Of a DNA stretch of 64,000 nucleotides, positions 1 through 8,678 are shown one piece after another. This stretch comes from Arthrobacter sp. SLBN-112 (GTDB taxonomy: Bacteria > Actinomycetota > Actinomycetes > Actinomycetales > Micrococcaceae). The DNA lies in NCBI RefSeq assembly GCF_006715225.1, contig NZ_VFMU01000001.1, forward strand, positions 868,001 to 932,000. The letters are read 5' to 3'. The stretch's first letter is position 1. Each line of letters opens with the position of its first letter. Made by a program: the position numbers and the translations under genes. The notes beneath the pieces are model-generated. The model was not told where the DNA came from and did not search any database. It saw nothing but the letters and a program-made list of their open reading frames with translations.

Positions 1-244
<244 letters not shown>

Positions 245-658
245 GAAGTAAAACAAAAACGAAACACAACCACAACCACCGGAAATAACGGCAGAAACAG
301 CTGCAAAATTTGAAACCAGCTAAAAACACCATGCCAACCACGGGGTGGCGGCACAGCACAATCAACCAATTTATAAAAAATCGGTATCAACAAACTTGGC
401 ACACTATTGAGTTCTCAAACAACAGACACACCCGGCACCACCCAAACCTTCGTTCAGGATCGCTCCGGAGCAACTTTTCAAACTTACCGGATCAACCACC
501 CCGATGCAAATCCGTCTTTCAGGATTTCCATCAGTATGAAGACCGCCCCCACCAATTTCCGGCGCCCTAAGGAGCAACCAGATTTTGGTTTATATTTTGG
601 GGGGTTTGCCACCCGCGGTTACCAGCTCTTCGCTGTCTCCCCCGCGGCGACTTAGAAA
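245..658 (-). other. rRNA operon leader region
   Basis: This is the transcribed spacer between the rRNA promoter and mature 16S. It has AT-rich stretches around 242-320, 365-385 and 575-600, unlike the surrounding coding DNA. Short open frames on both strands show no protein-like composition. It carries the conserved leader element at 391-419. Other inverted repeats are short, for example AACCagattttGGTT at about 577-591. Confidence 0.7.
391..419 (-). promoter_or_regulatory. rRNA leader BoxA-like antitermination/processing element
   Basis: On the minus strand this reads TTTGAGAACTCAATAG followed by TGTGCCAAGTTTG. That block is highly conserved in actinobacterial rRNA leaders and spacers, where it is linked to antitermination (NusB/BoxA) and RNase III processing. 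Its place about 150 bases before the 16S 5' end fits. The role is inferred from the family. Confidence 0.75.
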
Positions 659-687
659 ACAATACACGCACTTTTGGCCCACCGCAA
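659..687 (-). promoter_or_regulatory. Candidate rRNA operon promoter
   Basis: On the minus strand, TTGCGG (682-687) and TATTGT (659-664) are separated by exactly 17 bases, a sigma70-like promoter pointing at the 16S gene. Several promoters are common for rRNA operons; no second equally good pair was found in the leader. Confidence 0.5.
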
Positions 688-822
688 ACCGGCCGTCCAA
701 CGGCTTCCAGACCCCGGAATCCCGGGGCCGCTGGGGGCATGCAGGCACCCAGGCCGCCTCCCGCCGTCGTTATTCCCCTCTGTGTGCTGCCGCACAGTCT
801 GCGGTACTTCACTGCAGACAGC

Positions 823-858
823 AGAAGGGCCGGCAACCCTAAGGTTGCCGGCCCTTCT
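823..858. terminator. Perfect 16-bp hairpin, terminator after rpsN
   Basis: AGAAGGGCCGGCAACC and its exact reverse complement flank a 4-base loop (CTAA). It lies 27 bases beyond the rpsN stop codon and insulates the ribosomal protein operon from the rRNA promoter that follows. There is no long U-run, only TTCT, which is common in high-GC actinobacteria. Confidence 0.8.
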
Positions 859-885
859 CAAGCAGCTGGATTCAGCGGTGCTGAA

Positions 886-1191
886 TTACCAGGAAGACTT
901 GGTGACGCCCGGAAGCTCGCCGCGGTGAGCCATGTCGCGGAAGCGGACACGGGAGATGCCGAACTTCTGGAGCGTGCCGCGGGGGCGGCCGTCGATGATG
1001 TCGCGGTTACGCAGACGGATCGGGGACGCGTTGCGGGGCAGCTTCTGCAGGCCCAGGCGGGCTGCTTCGCGTGCTTCGTCGGTTGCGTTTTCGTCAACCA
1101 GGGTCTTCTTCAGCTCGAGGCGCTTTGCAGCGTAACGCGCAACGATGACCTTGCGCTGCTCGTTGCGAGCAATCTTGGACTTCTTAGCCAT
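886..1191 (-). CDS. rpsN: 30S ribosomal protein S14, zinc-independent type
   Basis: The 101-residue protein has the S14 pattern ([13 protein letters not shown] at the start, SPIRLRNRD in the middle, [19 protein letters not shown] near the end). It is the long form without the two CxxC zinc-binding pairs of the short S14, hence C-minus type. It assembles in the head of the small ribosomal subunit. It is the last gene of rpmB-rpmG-rpsN, starting 2 bases after the rpmG stop. In other actinobacteria such C-minus paralogues replace the zinc forms during zinc shortage under Zur control. Whether a zinc-type S14 also exists in this genome cannot be seen here. Confidence 0.96.
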   Translation of the reverse strand: MAKKSKIARNEQRKVIVARYAAKRLELKKTLVDENATDEAREAARLGLQKLPRNASPIRLRNRDIIDGRPRGTLQKFGISRVRFRDMAHRGELPGVTKSSW

Positions 1192-1193
1192 GT

Positions 1194-1361
1194 TTAGCGC
1201 TCCTCTCGGAATTCAACGTGCTGGCGGATCTTGGGGTCGTACTTCTTCAGGACCATACGGTCCGGGTCGTTACGACGGTTCTTGCGGGTTACGTAGGTGT
1301 AACCCGTGCCCGCGGTCGACTTGAGCTTGATGATGGGACGTACGTCCTTGTCCTTAGCCAC
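1194..1361 (-). CDS. rpmG: 50S ribosomal protein L33, cysteine-free type
   Basis: A 55-residue protein starting at GTG, with [20 protein letters not shown], then [15 protein letters not shown] and [12 protein letters not shown]. This is the L33 pattern. It has no cysteine, so it lacks the CxxC zinc ribbon of the other L33 form. Its GTG shares one base with the rpmB TAG stop (TAGTG), indicating translational coupling. The preceding stop leaves no room for an upstream start. Confidence 0.95.
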   Translation of the reverse strand: MAKDKDVRPIIKLKSTAGTGYTYVTRKNRRNDPDRMVLKKYDPKIRQHVEFREER

Positions 1362-1597
1362 TAGAGCTTCACCCCACGAGCCAGAATGGCGGCGACGACA
1401 ACGTCGATGCCGCGTACGTCGATGGTCTTGATGCCCTTTGCAGATACCTGCAGCGTGACATTACGGCGCAGGGACGGAACCCAGTAGCGCTTCTTCTGAA
1501 TGTTCGGATCGAACCGGCGCTTGTTGCGGCGGTGCGAGTGCGAAATGCTGTGCCCAAAGCCCGGCTCGGCTCCGGTCACTTGGCAGTGTGCTGCCAT
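1361..1597 (-). CDS. rpmB: 50S ribosomal protein L28, C-minus type
   Basis: The 78-residue protein shows the L28 signature: [20 protein letters not shown] near the N-terminus, [18 protein letters not shown], then [15 protein letters not shown]. It has a single cysteine rather than paired CxxC motifs and resembles the proteobacterial zinc-free form. It opens the operon, with ribosome site GAGGAG 5 bases before ATG. All three proteins being zinc-free argues for a zinc-shortage set (inference). Confidence 0.96.
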   Translation of the reverse strand: MAAHCQVTGAEPGFGHSISHSHRRNKRRFDPNIQKKRYWVPSLRRNVTLQVSAKGIKTIDVRGIDVVVAAILARGVKL

Positions 1598-1614
1598 GAC
1601 TTCTCCTCAAGAAT

Positions 1615-1658
1615 TGAAAGTAATGATCCGCATATCTGCTGCTGGACCATGCTGCTAA
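1615..1658 (-). promoter_or_regulatory. rpmB promoter with Zur-like operator
   Basis: On the minus strand TTAGCA (1653-1658) and TATGCG (1629-1634) are 18 bases apart. Directly downstream, at 1615-1629 read on the plus strand, lies TGAAAGTAATGATCC, which by eye agrees at 10 of 15 positions with the actinobacterial Zur pattern TGAAAATGATTTTCA. A Zur site would fit the zinc-free proteins encoded downstream. The match is imperfect. Confidence 0.35.
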
Positions 1659-1915
1659 GGGCGACCCAAAAATGAAGAAGGGCAACGGTTAGTCACGCAA
1701 CTTGAGCCCCTAACTACCGGCCACCCTGGAGAAAATTACCGGGCAACCGGAGCAATTGCGCACGCTCCGCGCACTTAGCGCCTACCAAGTCTACGAGTTG
1801 GCGCAATTAAAGACCAATCGGGCCGCAAAGGGTGTATAAGGGCCGCCAAAACATCACAGCCAGGGCTGGCCCTTTTTCACAGCAGGATCATAGTTTTCGC
1901 GCGCATCGTGGATGC
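1659..1915. other. Intergenic region, no gene seen
   Basis: Divergent spacer between rpmB and the ferric-reductase gene. It holds only short chance frames. A -10-like CATAGT lies at about 1889-1894 on the plus strand, but no convincing -35 pairs with it. Confidence 0.5.
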
Positions 1916-3388
1916 ATGAAGACGCAGCTCCTGCCGGCATCACCGGCCGCAAACAGCTCCGGCCGCCCGGAGCTTTCACTGCCAGCACCGAAGAATCCCT
2001 CCCATGGCTGGTTCGCCCGCCAGTACCGGCAGCGCATGCTGCGGACGGATCTCCTGACGGTCATTGCCTGGACCTCCGTGGCCGCCGCAATTGCCCTTTG
2101 GCTTGCCGACGGCGGGGCCACCAGCATCACCTCACCCGCCGCCGCATTCACGGCAGCGGGCATTGTGGCCGGGTTGGCGGGCATGGACCTGGTCCTGCTC
2201 ATGCTTCTCCTGGCCGCGAGGATCCCATTTATTGACCGCACCATCGGCCACGACCGCGCCCTGGAGTTCCACGGGAAGCTGGGAAAGCCCTCCCTGTACC
2301 TGCTCCTGGCTCACGGCCTCCTGCTCGTTATTGGGTACGGCATGGCCGAGGGGCTGGATCCGGTCACCGAGTCCATCAACCTATGGTTTCAGGTGCCCGA
2401 CATGTGGCTGGCGTTCGTCTCCATGGCGCTGTTCATCGCCGTCGTCGTGACGTCCCTGGTGGCCGTCCGGCGTCGGTTCCCCTACGAGTTCTGGTACGTG
2501 GTGCACCTCCTGACCTATGCCGCGGTGGCAACGTCATTGCCGCACCAGTTCAGCGTGGGCGGCCTCTTTGCGGCAGGCACCTGGCAGCGCCGGTACTGGC
2601 TGGCCATCTGCATCTACACAGGCACGGCACTGGTGTACTTCCGGGTGTTGGAGCCGGTGCTGGCCACGGCACGGCACCGGCTGACCGTGGCCCGCGTGGA
2701 GGCTGTGGCGCCCGGCGTGGTGAACATCGTCATGAGCGGCCGGAAGCTGGACCAGCTGGCAGGCACGGGCGGACGCTTCTTCATCTGGCGCTTCCTGGCC
2801 CCGGGCATGTGGTGGCATCCCCACCCGTTCAGCCTGTCCGCCGGGCCCGTCCTGCACGGCCCTGACGGTCAGGGGACACTGCGGGTCACCGTGCGGAACC
2901 TTGGCAGCGGATCGGCGCAGCTCCTCCGGCTGCGGAAGGGAACCAAGGTGGCCCTGGAAGGCCCTTACGGCTTGCTCAGCACGGCTGCCCGGACCCGGAA
3001 CAAGGTGGTGATGATCGGTGCGGGCATCGGCATCACGCCCCTGCGCGCACTGCTGGAGACCACGCCGTTCGCTCCCGGCGAGGCAACGGTCCTGCTTCGC
3101 GGCCGCACGGACCAGGAGCTATACCTAAGCCACGAAATCCTCGATCTTTGCCAGGCCCGTGGCGCCCGGCTCTTCCACCTCACCGGCACACGGGCCCACG
3201 GCCGCTTCTCCTGGCTTCCGGAGGACGCCGTGCGGAGCGGCTACAGCCTCACCTCCTATGTACCGGACATTGCGGAAGCGGACGTCTACGTCTGCGGTCC
3301 GGCGGCCTGGGCGGCCAACGTCATAGCGGATGCCGGGAAGGCCGGCGTCCGTGAAGAACAGATCCATCACGAAAGGTTTGACTGGTGA
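1916..3388 (+). CDS. Ferric-reductase-like membrane flavohaem oxidoreductase
   Basis: A 490-residue protein. Residues about 45-245 form a six-helix ferric-reductase domain with two histidine pairs (H119/H133 and H197/H210, spaced 14 and 13) suited to two stacked haems. A cytosolic ferredoxin-reductase module follows: FAD motif HPHPFSLS (301-308), NAD(P) motif GAGIGITP (368-375), terminal CGP (460-462). It should carry electrons from NAD(P)H through FAD and haems across the membrane. ATG 1916 was preferred because the longer frame adds only low-quality sequence; no good ribosome site supports either start. It overlaps the FMN-binding gene by 4 bases, so that protein is the likely electron acceptor. 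Confidence 0.85.
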   Translation: MKTQLLPASPAANSSGRPELSLPAPKNPSHGWFARQYRQRMLRTDLLTVIAWTSVAAAIALWLADGGATSITSPAAAFTAAGIVAGLAGMDLVLLMLLLAARIPFIDRTIGHDRALEFHGKLGKPSLYLLLAHGLLLVIGYGMAEGLDPVTESINLWFQVPDMWLAFVSMALFIAVVVTSLVAVRRRFPYEFWYVVHLLTYAAVATSLPHQFSVGGLFAAGTWQRRYWLAICIYTGTALVYFRVLEPVLATARHRLTVARVEAVAPGVVNIVMSGRKLDQLAGTGGRFFIWRFLAPGMWWHPHPFSLSAGPVLHGPDGQGTLRVTVRNLGSGSAQLLRLRKGTKVALEGPYGLLSTAARTRNKVVMIGAGIGITPLRALLETTPFAPGEATVLLRGRTDQELYLSHEILDLCQARGARLFHLTGTRAHGRFSWLPEDAVRSGYSLTSYVPDIAEADVYVCGPAAWAANVIADAGKAGVREEQIHHERFDW

Positions 3389-3918
3389 AAATACGCGGAA
3401 CAATCGCAGCGGGCCTGGCCTCCGCCGGGATCCTCATGGCTGGATGGCAGGCAGGCACGCAGGTGGGCGGCATCAGCACGGTGGCAACAAGTACGACGGC
3501 GACAGGCACCACGGATTCAACGGGCACCGGGTCGACGGGGACGGGTTCGTCCGGCACAGGTGGATCGACCGGCACGGGTTCGGCAGGTTCCGCCGGCTCT
3601 TCCGGTTCGACCGGCTCAACCGGTTCGACCGGCTCGTCAGCCTCCGGCACCTACAAGGGAACCGCGGTTCAGACCCGGTTCGGTCCCGTGCAGGTCCAGA
3701 TCACGGTGGCCAGCGGAAAGATCACGGAGGTCACCGCCCTGCAGCTGACCAACACCGACCGCAAGTCCATCCAGATCAGCAACCGCGCGGCACCCCTGCT
3801 CCGCAGCAAGGTCCTCGCGGCGCAGTCGGCCGATGTCCAGACCGTCAGCGGCGCCACCATCACCAGCGACGCGTACCTGACTTCACTCCAGGCAGCCATC
3901 GATGCAGCCAACCTCTAA
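3385..3918 (+). CDS. Exported FMN-binding protein (covalently flavinylated)
   Basis: 177 residues starting at GTG. An N-terminal hydrophobic export segment (about 1-25) is followed by a Gly/Ser/Thr-rich tether (about 35-88). An FMN-binding domain of the RnfG/NqrC C-terminal type (about 90-177) follows. The flavinylation motif is VSGATITS, with Thr158 the expected attachment residue. Such proteins receive FMN covalently from ApbE and shuttle electrons outside the membrane. It sits between the membrane reductase (4-base overlap) and apbE (17-base overlap), which strongly supports the assignment. Confidence 0.88.
   Translation: MKIRGTIAAGLASAGILMAGWQAGTQVGGISTVATSTTATGTTDSTGTGSTGTGSSGTGGSTGTGSAGSAGSSGSTGSTGSTGSSASGTYKGTAVQTRFGPVQVQITVASGKITEVTALQLTNTDRKSIQISNRAAPLLRSKVLAAQSADVQTVSGATITSDAYLTSLQAAIDAANL
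3499..3645 (+). repeat. Low-complexity Gly/Ser/Thr-coding repeat
   Basis: Imperfect short repeats related to GGTTCGACCGGC, giving TGSTGTGSSGTG-like protein. The tract forms the flexible tether of the FMN-binding protein and may vary in length by slippage. Confidence 0.8.
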
Positions 3919-4723
3919 CCCAGTGGACGCCGCAGCCGGCGGTCCCATCCTGAAGGCCCGCACCTTTGAATGCATGGGTACGGTCATCGGACTGACGCTG
4001 CCCGTCGCCTCCCCCGCGGAAGGGCAGCCGGGGCTTGACGAGCTCGCCGCCGCCACCGCCGTCGTCGAACGCCTTTTCCGGGAACTGGACGAAAAATTCA
4101 GCCTGTACCACCCGGATTCGGAGGCGGCCAGGCTGGCCCGCGGCGAACTGACGCTGCGCGGTGCCTCGGAGCAGATGCGCGGGCGGTATGCGGAGGCGCA
4201 TGAATGGCGGCTGCGCACGGAGGGCGCCTTCACCCCTGAACGGCCCGACGGGGCGCTGGACCTTTCCGGAATTATTAAAGGTCATGCAATCCGCGAGGCA
4301 GGTACCTCGCTCCTGGCCTTGGGCCGGCAGGATTGGTGCCTCAACGCCGGCGGCGACGTCCTGGTCAACGGCTCGCCCCATCCCGGCAGCAGCGAGCCTT
4401 GGAAAGCGGGCATCGTGGACCCGGCAGACCGCCTGACCCTGGTCGCGGGCTACGCACTGGGTGGCAGCAGCCGGCACACGGCAATTGCCACCTCCGGCTC
4501 CGCCGAGCGCGGCGAGCACATTTGGCGGCTGGGAAGCGGCGCCGAGTTTGTCCAGGTCACTGTGGCCGCCGCCGGCATTGTCACCGCCGATGTCCTGGCC
4601 ACGGCGATCGTTGCCGGCGGAACCAAAATGCTGAACCGCGCCACGGACCAATGGGATGTTGCCGTCCTGGCGATCCGCGCGGACGGCTCCATCCTGGCGA
4701 CGCCCGCATTCCACCCCGCCTGA
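3902..4723 (+). CDS. apbE: FAD:protein FMN transferase (ApbE family)
   Basis: 273 residues. ApbE motifs in order: DLSGIIKGHA (120-129, matching the usual DLGGIAKG), LNAGGDV (147-153), TSGSAERGEHI, and ADVLATA near the end. These build the FAD site and the Mg-binding region used to move FMN onto a Thr of a client protein. The client is almost certainly the FMN-binding protein whose gene it overlaps. There is no signal peptide, so transfer would occur before export unless a longer form exists. Family members are usually slightly longer (about 300 or more). Confidence 0.9.
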   Translation: MQPTSNPVDAAAGGPILKARTFECMGTVIGLTLPVASPAEGQPGLDELAAATAVVERLFRELDEKFSLYHPDSEAARLARGELTLRGASEQMRGRYAEAHEWRLRTEGAFTPERPDGALDLSGIIKGHAIREAGTSLLALGRQDWCLNAGGDVLVNGSPHPGSSEPWKAGIVDPADRLTLVAGYALGGSSRHTAIATSGSAERGEHIWRLGSGAEFVQVTVAAAGIVTADVLATAIVAGGTKMLNRATDQWDVAVLAIRADGSILATPAFHPA

Positions 4724-4742
4724 GCCACCGCTGAGTGGGGCC

Positions 4743-5504
4743 CTACAGCCGCGTGAACGTCGGGTACTTCGGCTGCAGGTTGTCCCCGGACGACTTGCCG
4801 GTTACGCGCCGGACCACCCACGGAGCCGCGTACTCGCGGAACCACTGGGCGTTGGCACGCAGGGCATCGGCGCCCTTCAACTCCGGGACCGGGGACATCG
4901 GCGGGATGTCGATGGAGTGGTCATATTTAAGGACCTCGAGGACCCGCTTGGCCATGTTGGCGTGGCCGGCAGCGGACATGTGCATCCGGTCATGCGCCCA
5001 CATGCCCCAGTCGTAGTACTCGCTGAAGCGCCAGTAATCGACCAGCAGCGCGCCGTGGTCGCCCGCGATTCCCCGGACCAGCTCGTTGTAGATGGCGGTA
5101 CGGCCGCGCATGGTGCCAAAAACCTTTGAACCCCGGGCATCGAAACCGGTGAACATGACCACGGTGGCGCCGGTGGCAGCCAGCTTTCCGACCGCGTCGT
5201 TGTACTCCACGAGGAGGTCATCGATGTCCACGCGCGGGCGAAGGATGTCGTTGGCACCGGCGTAGATACTCACCAGCGTGGGATTAAGTTCGACGGCGGC
5301 GTCCACCTGCTCCGCCAGGATCTGGCGGAGCTTCCGGCCGCGGATGGCCAGGTTGGCGTAGCCGAAGTCAGGATCGGCGGCGCAGAGCTGCTCTGCGACC
5401 CGGTCGGCCCAGCCGCGGACACCGTTGGGGCGTGTGGGGTCGTCGTCACCGACGCCTTCGGTGAAAGAGTCGCCAATGGCCACGAACCGGGAAGAAAAAT
5501 CCAT
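4743..5504 (-). CDS. SGNH/GDSL-family hydrolase
   Basis: 253 residues. GDSFTEGVGDD near the N-terminus holds the catalytic Ser, YAGANDIL supplies the block III Gly/Asn, and DRMHMSAAGH carries the C-terminal Asp/His. No signal peptide or membrane segment, so probably a cytoplasmic esterase or lipase of unknown substrate. ATG 5504 is preferred over a TTG 12 codons upstream: CAGACT lies 6 bases before it, resembling a leaderless start. A close paralogue is at 7707-8552. Confidence 0.88.
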   Translation of the reverse strand: MDFSSRFVAIGDSFTEGVGDDDPTRPNGVRGWADRVAEQLCAADPDFGYANLAIRGRKLRQILAEQVDAAVELNPTLVSIYAGANDILRPRVDIDDLLVEYNDAVGKLAATGATVVMFTGFDARGSKVFGTMRGRTAIYNELVRGIAGDHGALLVDYWRFSEYYDWGMWAHDRMHMSAAGHANMAKRVLEVLKYDHSIDIPPMSPVPELKGADALRANAQWFREYAAPWVVRRVTGKSSGDNLQPKYPTFTRL

Positions 5505-5540
5505 GCGGCTAGTCTGCCATCCGTTGCCGGGAGCAACCAA

Positions 5541-6803
5541 TCAGTCGTGGACTGAAACCCGGGCGTCGCTGCGGTCCTCACTGTTCTTAAACCGCACGAT
5601 GCCCCACAGCTTCATCAGGCTCCAACCGAAGACCATGATGACAAGCGCGTTTCGCAAAGTCAGAAGCAGGGCCACTCCGGGGTTCAGGGCAACATAGAGC
5701 TGAACGTAGAGAATTGGAAAGACAAGCGTTGTGAGAATGCCAATCACGAACATCGCAATTGCGGGAACAGCCCAACGCAGTCCATACAACGCTGACCCAA
5801 CACAAATAACCGCAGCCAGCCAGATCATGAATTGCGGGGACCCGACCTTGTTGAAGACGATCATTGCCGATACGAGCGCGAGGGCGCCCATCATCATAAG
5901 CTCCTGACGGTCTACGCGCGTCCTGACCCCCGCCAGAATCAACAGACCTATCAGCAGCAAGCTGACACACAGCAGGGGATTCATCAGGGTTCCAACGAAA
6001 TCGGAGAGGGTACCCCTGATTTCCAATGTCGTAAGTTCAAAATTCGGATGAACCCACGCACCCCATCCAAGGACCGCCTGCCACAGTCCCGGCGTTGTGA
6101 AGGGCGCCTCAAGCTGCATGCCGCGCTCACCCTGGGCCTTCACGAACCCGAGAAGATTACTGGCGCCGCCTCCGGCCACAACAGACCCAATCATGACCGC
6201 AGAGACGGCAGCCCCCGCGAGGAGGACCTGCAAACGCGCCTTGGTTGCCAGCAACAGGGAAAGGACAACCGCAGCCGGCCATACCTTCACCCATGTGGCC
6301 ACTGACAACAAAGCTGATGCGATTGCTGGCCGCTCTGCCGCGAACACCAGCCCGATGACGACGAGGGGGGCGGATACGCCGTCCACCCGTGAGAACACCA
6401 GCGGGCCCAATATACCGATCAGCAGCACCCACAGGTACGCCGCCTGCCACCCGAATGGCAAACTCCGGCTGCGCTTCAATACGAACAGCGCCAACAAATT
6501 CAGCACGGTGCAAAGGAGGAACCAGCCGAGCATGTACAACTTTTGCCCAAGAAGGCCCGCGGCCAGCATCGGCAGCATTGCACCTATTGGATAGACCCAA
6601 GGTACGTCAATGCCCTGCCAAACCCCCTCCTTGATTCCCGCAAAAGCCCACTGGCGATAAAGACCCACATCTCCGTAGACGCGACCCGCCATAATGTCAG
6701 GAATCAGAAACATCAGGAACAGGAGGTGCACAGCAGCAAATGCAGTGATGATTGTTCTGTTCCGGGAAAGAAGTATGACAGCGCGGGGCCGAATGGTATC
6801 CAC
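5541..6803 (-). CDS. GT87-type integral membrane glycosyltransferase
   Basis: 420 residues starting at GTG, with about ten hydrophobic helices across its length. The layout resembles the GT87/DUF2029 polyprenol-phosphate-mannose-dependent mannosyltransferases of actinobacteria. An acidic pair follows the first helix (GDVGLYRQW region, about 40-50), as expected for GT-C enzymes. It would add sugars to a lipid or glycan on the outer membrane face. Donor and acceptor cannot be deduced, and the neighbours are unrelated. A+T is slightly higher than nearby. Confidence 0.65.
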   Translation of the reverse strand: MDTIRPRAVILLSRNRTIITAFAAVHLLFLMFLIPDIMAGRVYGDVGLYRQWAFAGIKEGVWQGIDVPWVYPIGAMLPMLAAGLLGQKLYMLGWFLLCTVLNLLALFVLKRSRSLPFGWQAAYLWVLLIGILGPLVFSRVDGVSAPLVVIGLVFAAERPAIASALLSVATWVKVWPAAVVLSLLLATKARLQVLLAGAAVSAVMIGSVVAGGGASNLLGFVKAQGERGMQLEAPFTTPGLWQAVLGWGAWVHPNFELTTLEIRGTLSDFVGTLMNPLLCVSLLLIGLLILAGVRTRVDRQELMMMGALALVSAMIVFNKVGSPQFMIWLAAVICVGSALYGLRWAVPAIAMFVIGILTTLVFPILYVQLYVALNPGVALLLTLRNALVIMVFGWSLMKLWGIVRFKNSEDRSDARVSVHD

Positions 6804-6851
6804 TTGGAGGCTTTCTGCTTGATGTAAAGATATTTAGGGCTGGTGGTTGTA

Positions 6852-7343
6852 TTAAGCTTCGCCCTGCGTCTCGCGCAGGATCCAGTGGTCCTTGTCCAGG
6901 CGTCCCACCACTTTTTCGCCGATCCGGGCCAGGTCCAGCACATCCTGCTCCGTCAGCGCGTCGAGGAACAGGTCGCGGACGTCCTCAACGTGGCCAGGGG
7001 CCAGCCCAACGATGGTGGCCATGCCGTCCTCAGTGAGGTGGGCGGTGGTGACCCTTGCATCGTGGGGATGGGGACGGCGCTCAACCCAGCCGCGCTTCTG
7101 CAGCTTGGTGACCACATGCGACAGGCGGGACAGTGATGCGCTGCTGCGCGCGGCGAGCTCGCTCATGGGCAGGAACCGGTCCTCGGCCTCGGACAGCATG
7201 GCCAGGACCGTGTAATCGAAAAGGGACAGCTTCCCCGCTGCGTGCAGCCTGGTATCGAGCGCTGCGGGCAGCAGCGTATTGATGCTCACCAGCGCCAGCC
7301 ATGCGCGGCGTTCGTCAGCGGTGAGCCAGCGGGGTTCGGTCAT
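6852..7343 (-). CDS. MarR-family transcriptional regulator
   Basis: 163 residues with a winged helix (MSELAARSSASLSRLSHVVTKLQKRGWVERR, then the wing PHPHDARVTTAHLT). A family dimerisation helix lies at each end. ATG 7343 was chosen because TAGAAT lies exactly 7 bases before it, a leaderless pattern; an in-frame ATG 9 bases upstream would overlap that -10 box. It is divergent from the YciI-family gene, with 61 bases between, and may control it. Confidence 0.9.
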   Translation of the reverse strand: MTEPRWLTADERRAWLALVSINTLLPAALDTRLHAAGKLSLFDYTVLAMLSEAEDRFLPMSELAARSSASLSRLSHVVTKLQKRGWVERRPHPHDARVTTAHLTEDGMATIVGLAPGHVEDVRDLFLDALTEQDVLDLARIGEKVVGRLDKDHWILRETQGEA

Positions 7344-7404
7344 GGGCTCCATTCTACGATTGATCTTTCAAGTAGCCTGCTGCGGCACCGGTAGGCTTGG
7401 CCCC

Positions 7405-7710
7405 ATGTATGTTGTGTCCCTCACCTACCGCGTGCCGCAGGAGATCGTCGACTTCCACAACAACGCCCACATTGCCTGGCTGCAGAAGGCGTTCGACGAC
7501 GGCGTCTTCATTGCCGCCGGCCGTAAGATCCCGCGCACCGGAGGACTGCTGCTTTCGCAGGCGGAACGGGAAACCCTGGACGCGAGCCTGGCGCAGGACC
7601 CGTTCTACGTCAACGGCGTGGCCGACTTTGAAGTGCTGGAGTTCCACGCCGGCCGGGTGGCCCCGGGGTTTGAAAACCTGCTGGACACCCCGCCCGCCCA
7701 GACCAGCTAG
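7405..7710 (+). CDS. YciI-family protein
   Basis: 101 residues matching the small alpha/beta YciI fold, with an N-terminal strand (MYVVSLTYRVP) and HNNAHIAWLQKAFDDGVFIAAG. Family members form dimers with a conserved His/Asp pocket; their function is mostly unknown. TAGGCT lies 7 bases before ATG, so the mRNA is probably leaderless. The stop overlaps the convergent SGNH gene by 4 bases (CTAG). Confidence 0.85.
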   Translation: MYVVSLTYRVPQEIVDFHNNAHIAWLQKAFDDGVFIAAGRKIPRTGGLLLSQAERETLDASLAQDPFYVNGVADFEVLEFHAGRVAPGFENLLDTPPAQTS

Positions 7711-8552
7711 GGTGGGCCGCCGCCGTCGGACAATTCCGCCGCAACCTTCTTCAGCCCGCCTTTCCGCGGAACCTTCACCGGCTGGGGCCAGCGCGGGCTG
7801 AGCGTATCCCCCAGCGTTACGCCGCGGAGCTTGCGGCCAAAGAGCGGCAGCACCCAGTCGTGGACCCAGCGCCGCTGGTACCGCTCCCATTCGCGCAGGC
7901 TGAGCCGGGGCGGCGGCTCCCAGTCCCTGGGCTTGATCCTGTGCGGCACGCCCAACTGGTCCAGCACCTGCCCGGCCAGGTATTTGTGCCCCGCCTTGGA
8001 CATGTGCAGCCGGTCTGAATCCCACATCCTGCGGTCGTGGAAGGCCTCCAGGCACCAGTAGTCCATCAGCACCGCGCCGTACTGCTCCGCGATGTCCCGC
8101 ACCCGCTGGTTGTAATAGGTGTTGCGCTTCTTCAACGGCTCCAGGAGCGCGGAAACCTTGACGTCGAATCCGGTGAAGAGGACCACCGTGGCGCCGGTGC
8201 CGGCGAGCCGGGCAACAAGCTGTTCGTAGTCCGCCATGAGCGCTCCCATGTCGGTCTTCAGGTCCAGGATGTCGTTTCCGCCGGCGTAGAGGGTGACCAG
8301 CGTTGGCCGCATCCGCAGCGCCGGGTCCAGCTGCTCGTCGATGATGTGCCGCAGCCGCTTGCTCCTGATGGCCAGGTTGGCATACTTCCACCCCGGCTGT
8401 GCCTTGGCGAGTTTTTCGGCCACCCGGTCGGCCCACCCCCGCACCCCGTTGGGCAGCCGCTCATCCCGGTCCCCCACCCCTTCGGTGAAGGAGTCACCAA
8501 GGGCAACAAAGACGCGCCGCCCGAAGTCAGGAAGCAAGGATTCAAGCGCCAC
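7707..8552 (-). CDS. SGNH/GDSL-family hydrolase, paralogue
   Basis: 281 residues starting at GTG. It shares with the 4743-5504 protein the blocks GDSFTEGVGD, PNGVRGWADRVAE, YAGGNDIL, FTGFD and DRLHMSKAGH, so Ser, Asn, Asp and His of the active site are all present. It has an extra basic C-terminal region of about 60 residues. TAGGTT lies 6 bases before the GTG, indicating a leaderless transcript. No signal peptide; substrate unknown. Confidence 0.88.
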   Translation of the reverse strand: MALESLLPDFGRRVFVALGDSFTEGVGDRDERLPNGVRGWADRVAEKLAKAQPGWKYANLAIRSKRLRHIIDEQLDPALRMRPTLVTLYAGGNDILDLKTDMGALMADYEQLVARLAGTGATVVLFTGFDVKVSALLEPLKKRNTYYNQRVRDIAEQYGAVLMDYWCLEAFHDRRMWDSDRLHMSKAGHKYLAGQVLDQLGVPHRIKPRDWEPPPRLSLREWERYQRRWVHDWVLPLFGRKLRGVTLGDTLSPRWPQPVKVPRKGGLKKVAAELSDGGGPP

Positions 8553-8678
8553 CGCCCCAACCTAACGGCACAAGGGAAAGCAAGGACGACGCCGGGATGA
8601 ACAGTAAGTGAGCGGGCGTCACGGTTGAGGCGGCGGCGGATTGGCGCGGTCACCCCTGCTGTCGGGAGCGGCCCGGCA

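Noticed and set aside
1862..1876. AGGGCTGGCCCTTTTT as a terminator
   Set aside because: Stem of 5 bp with a 2-base loop is too small, and no gene ends nearby on that strand.
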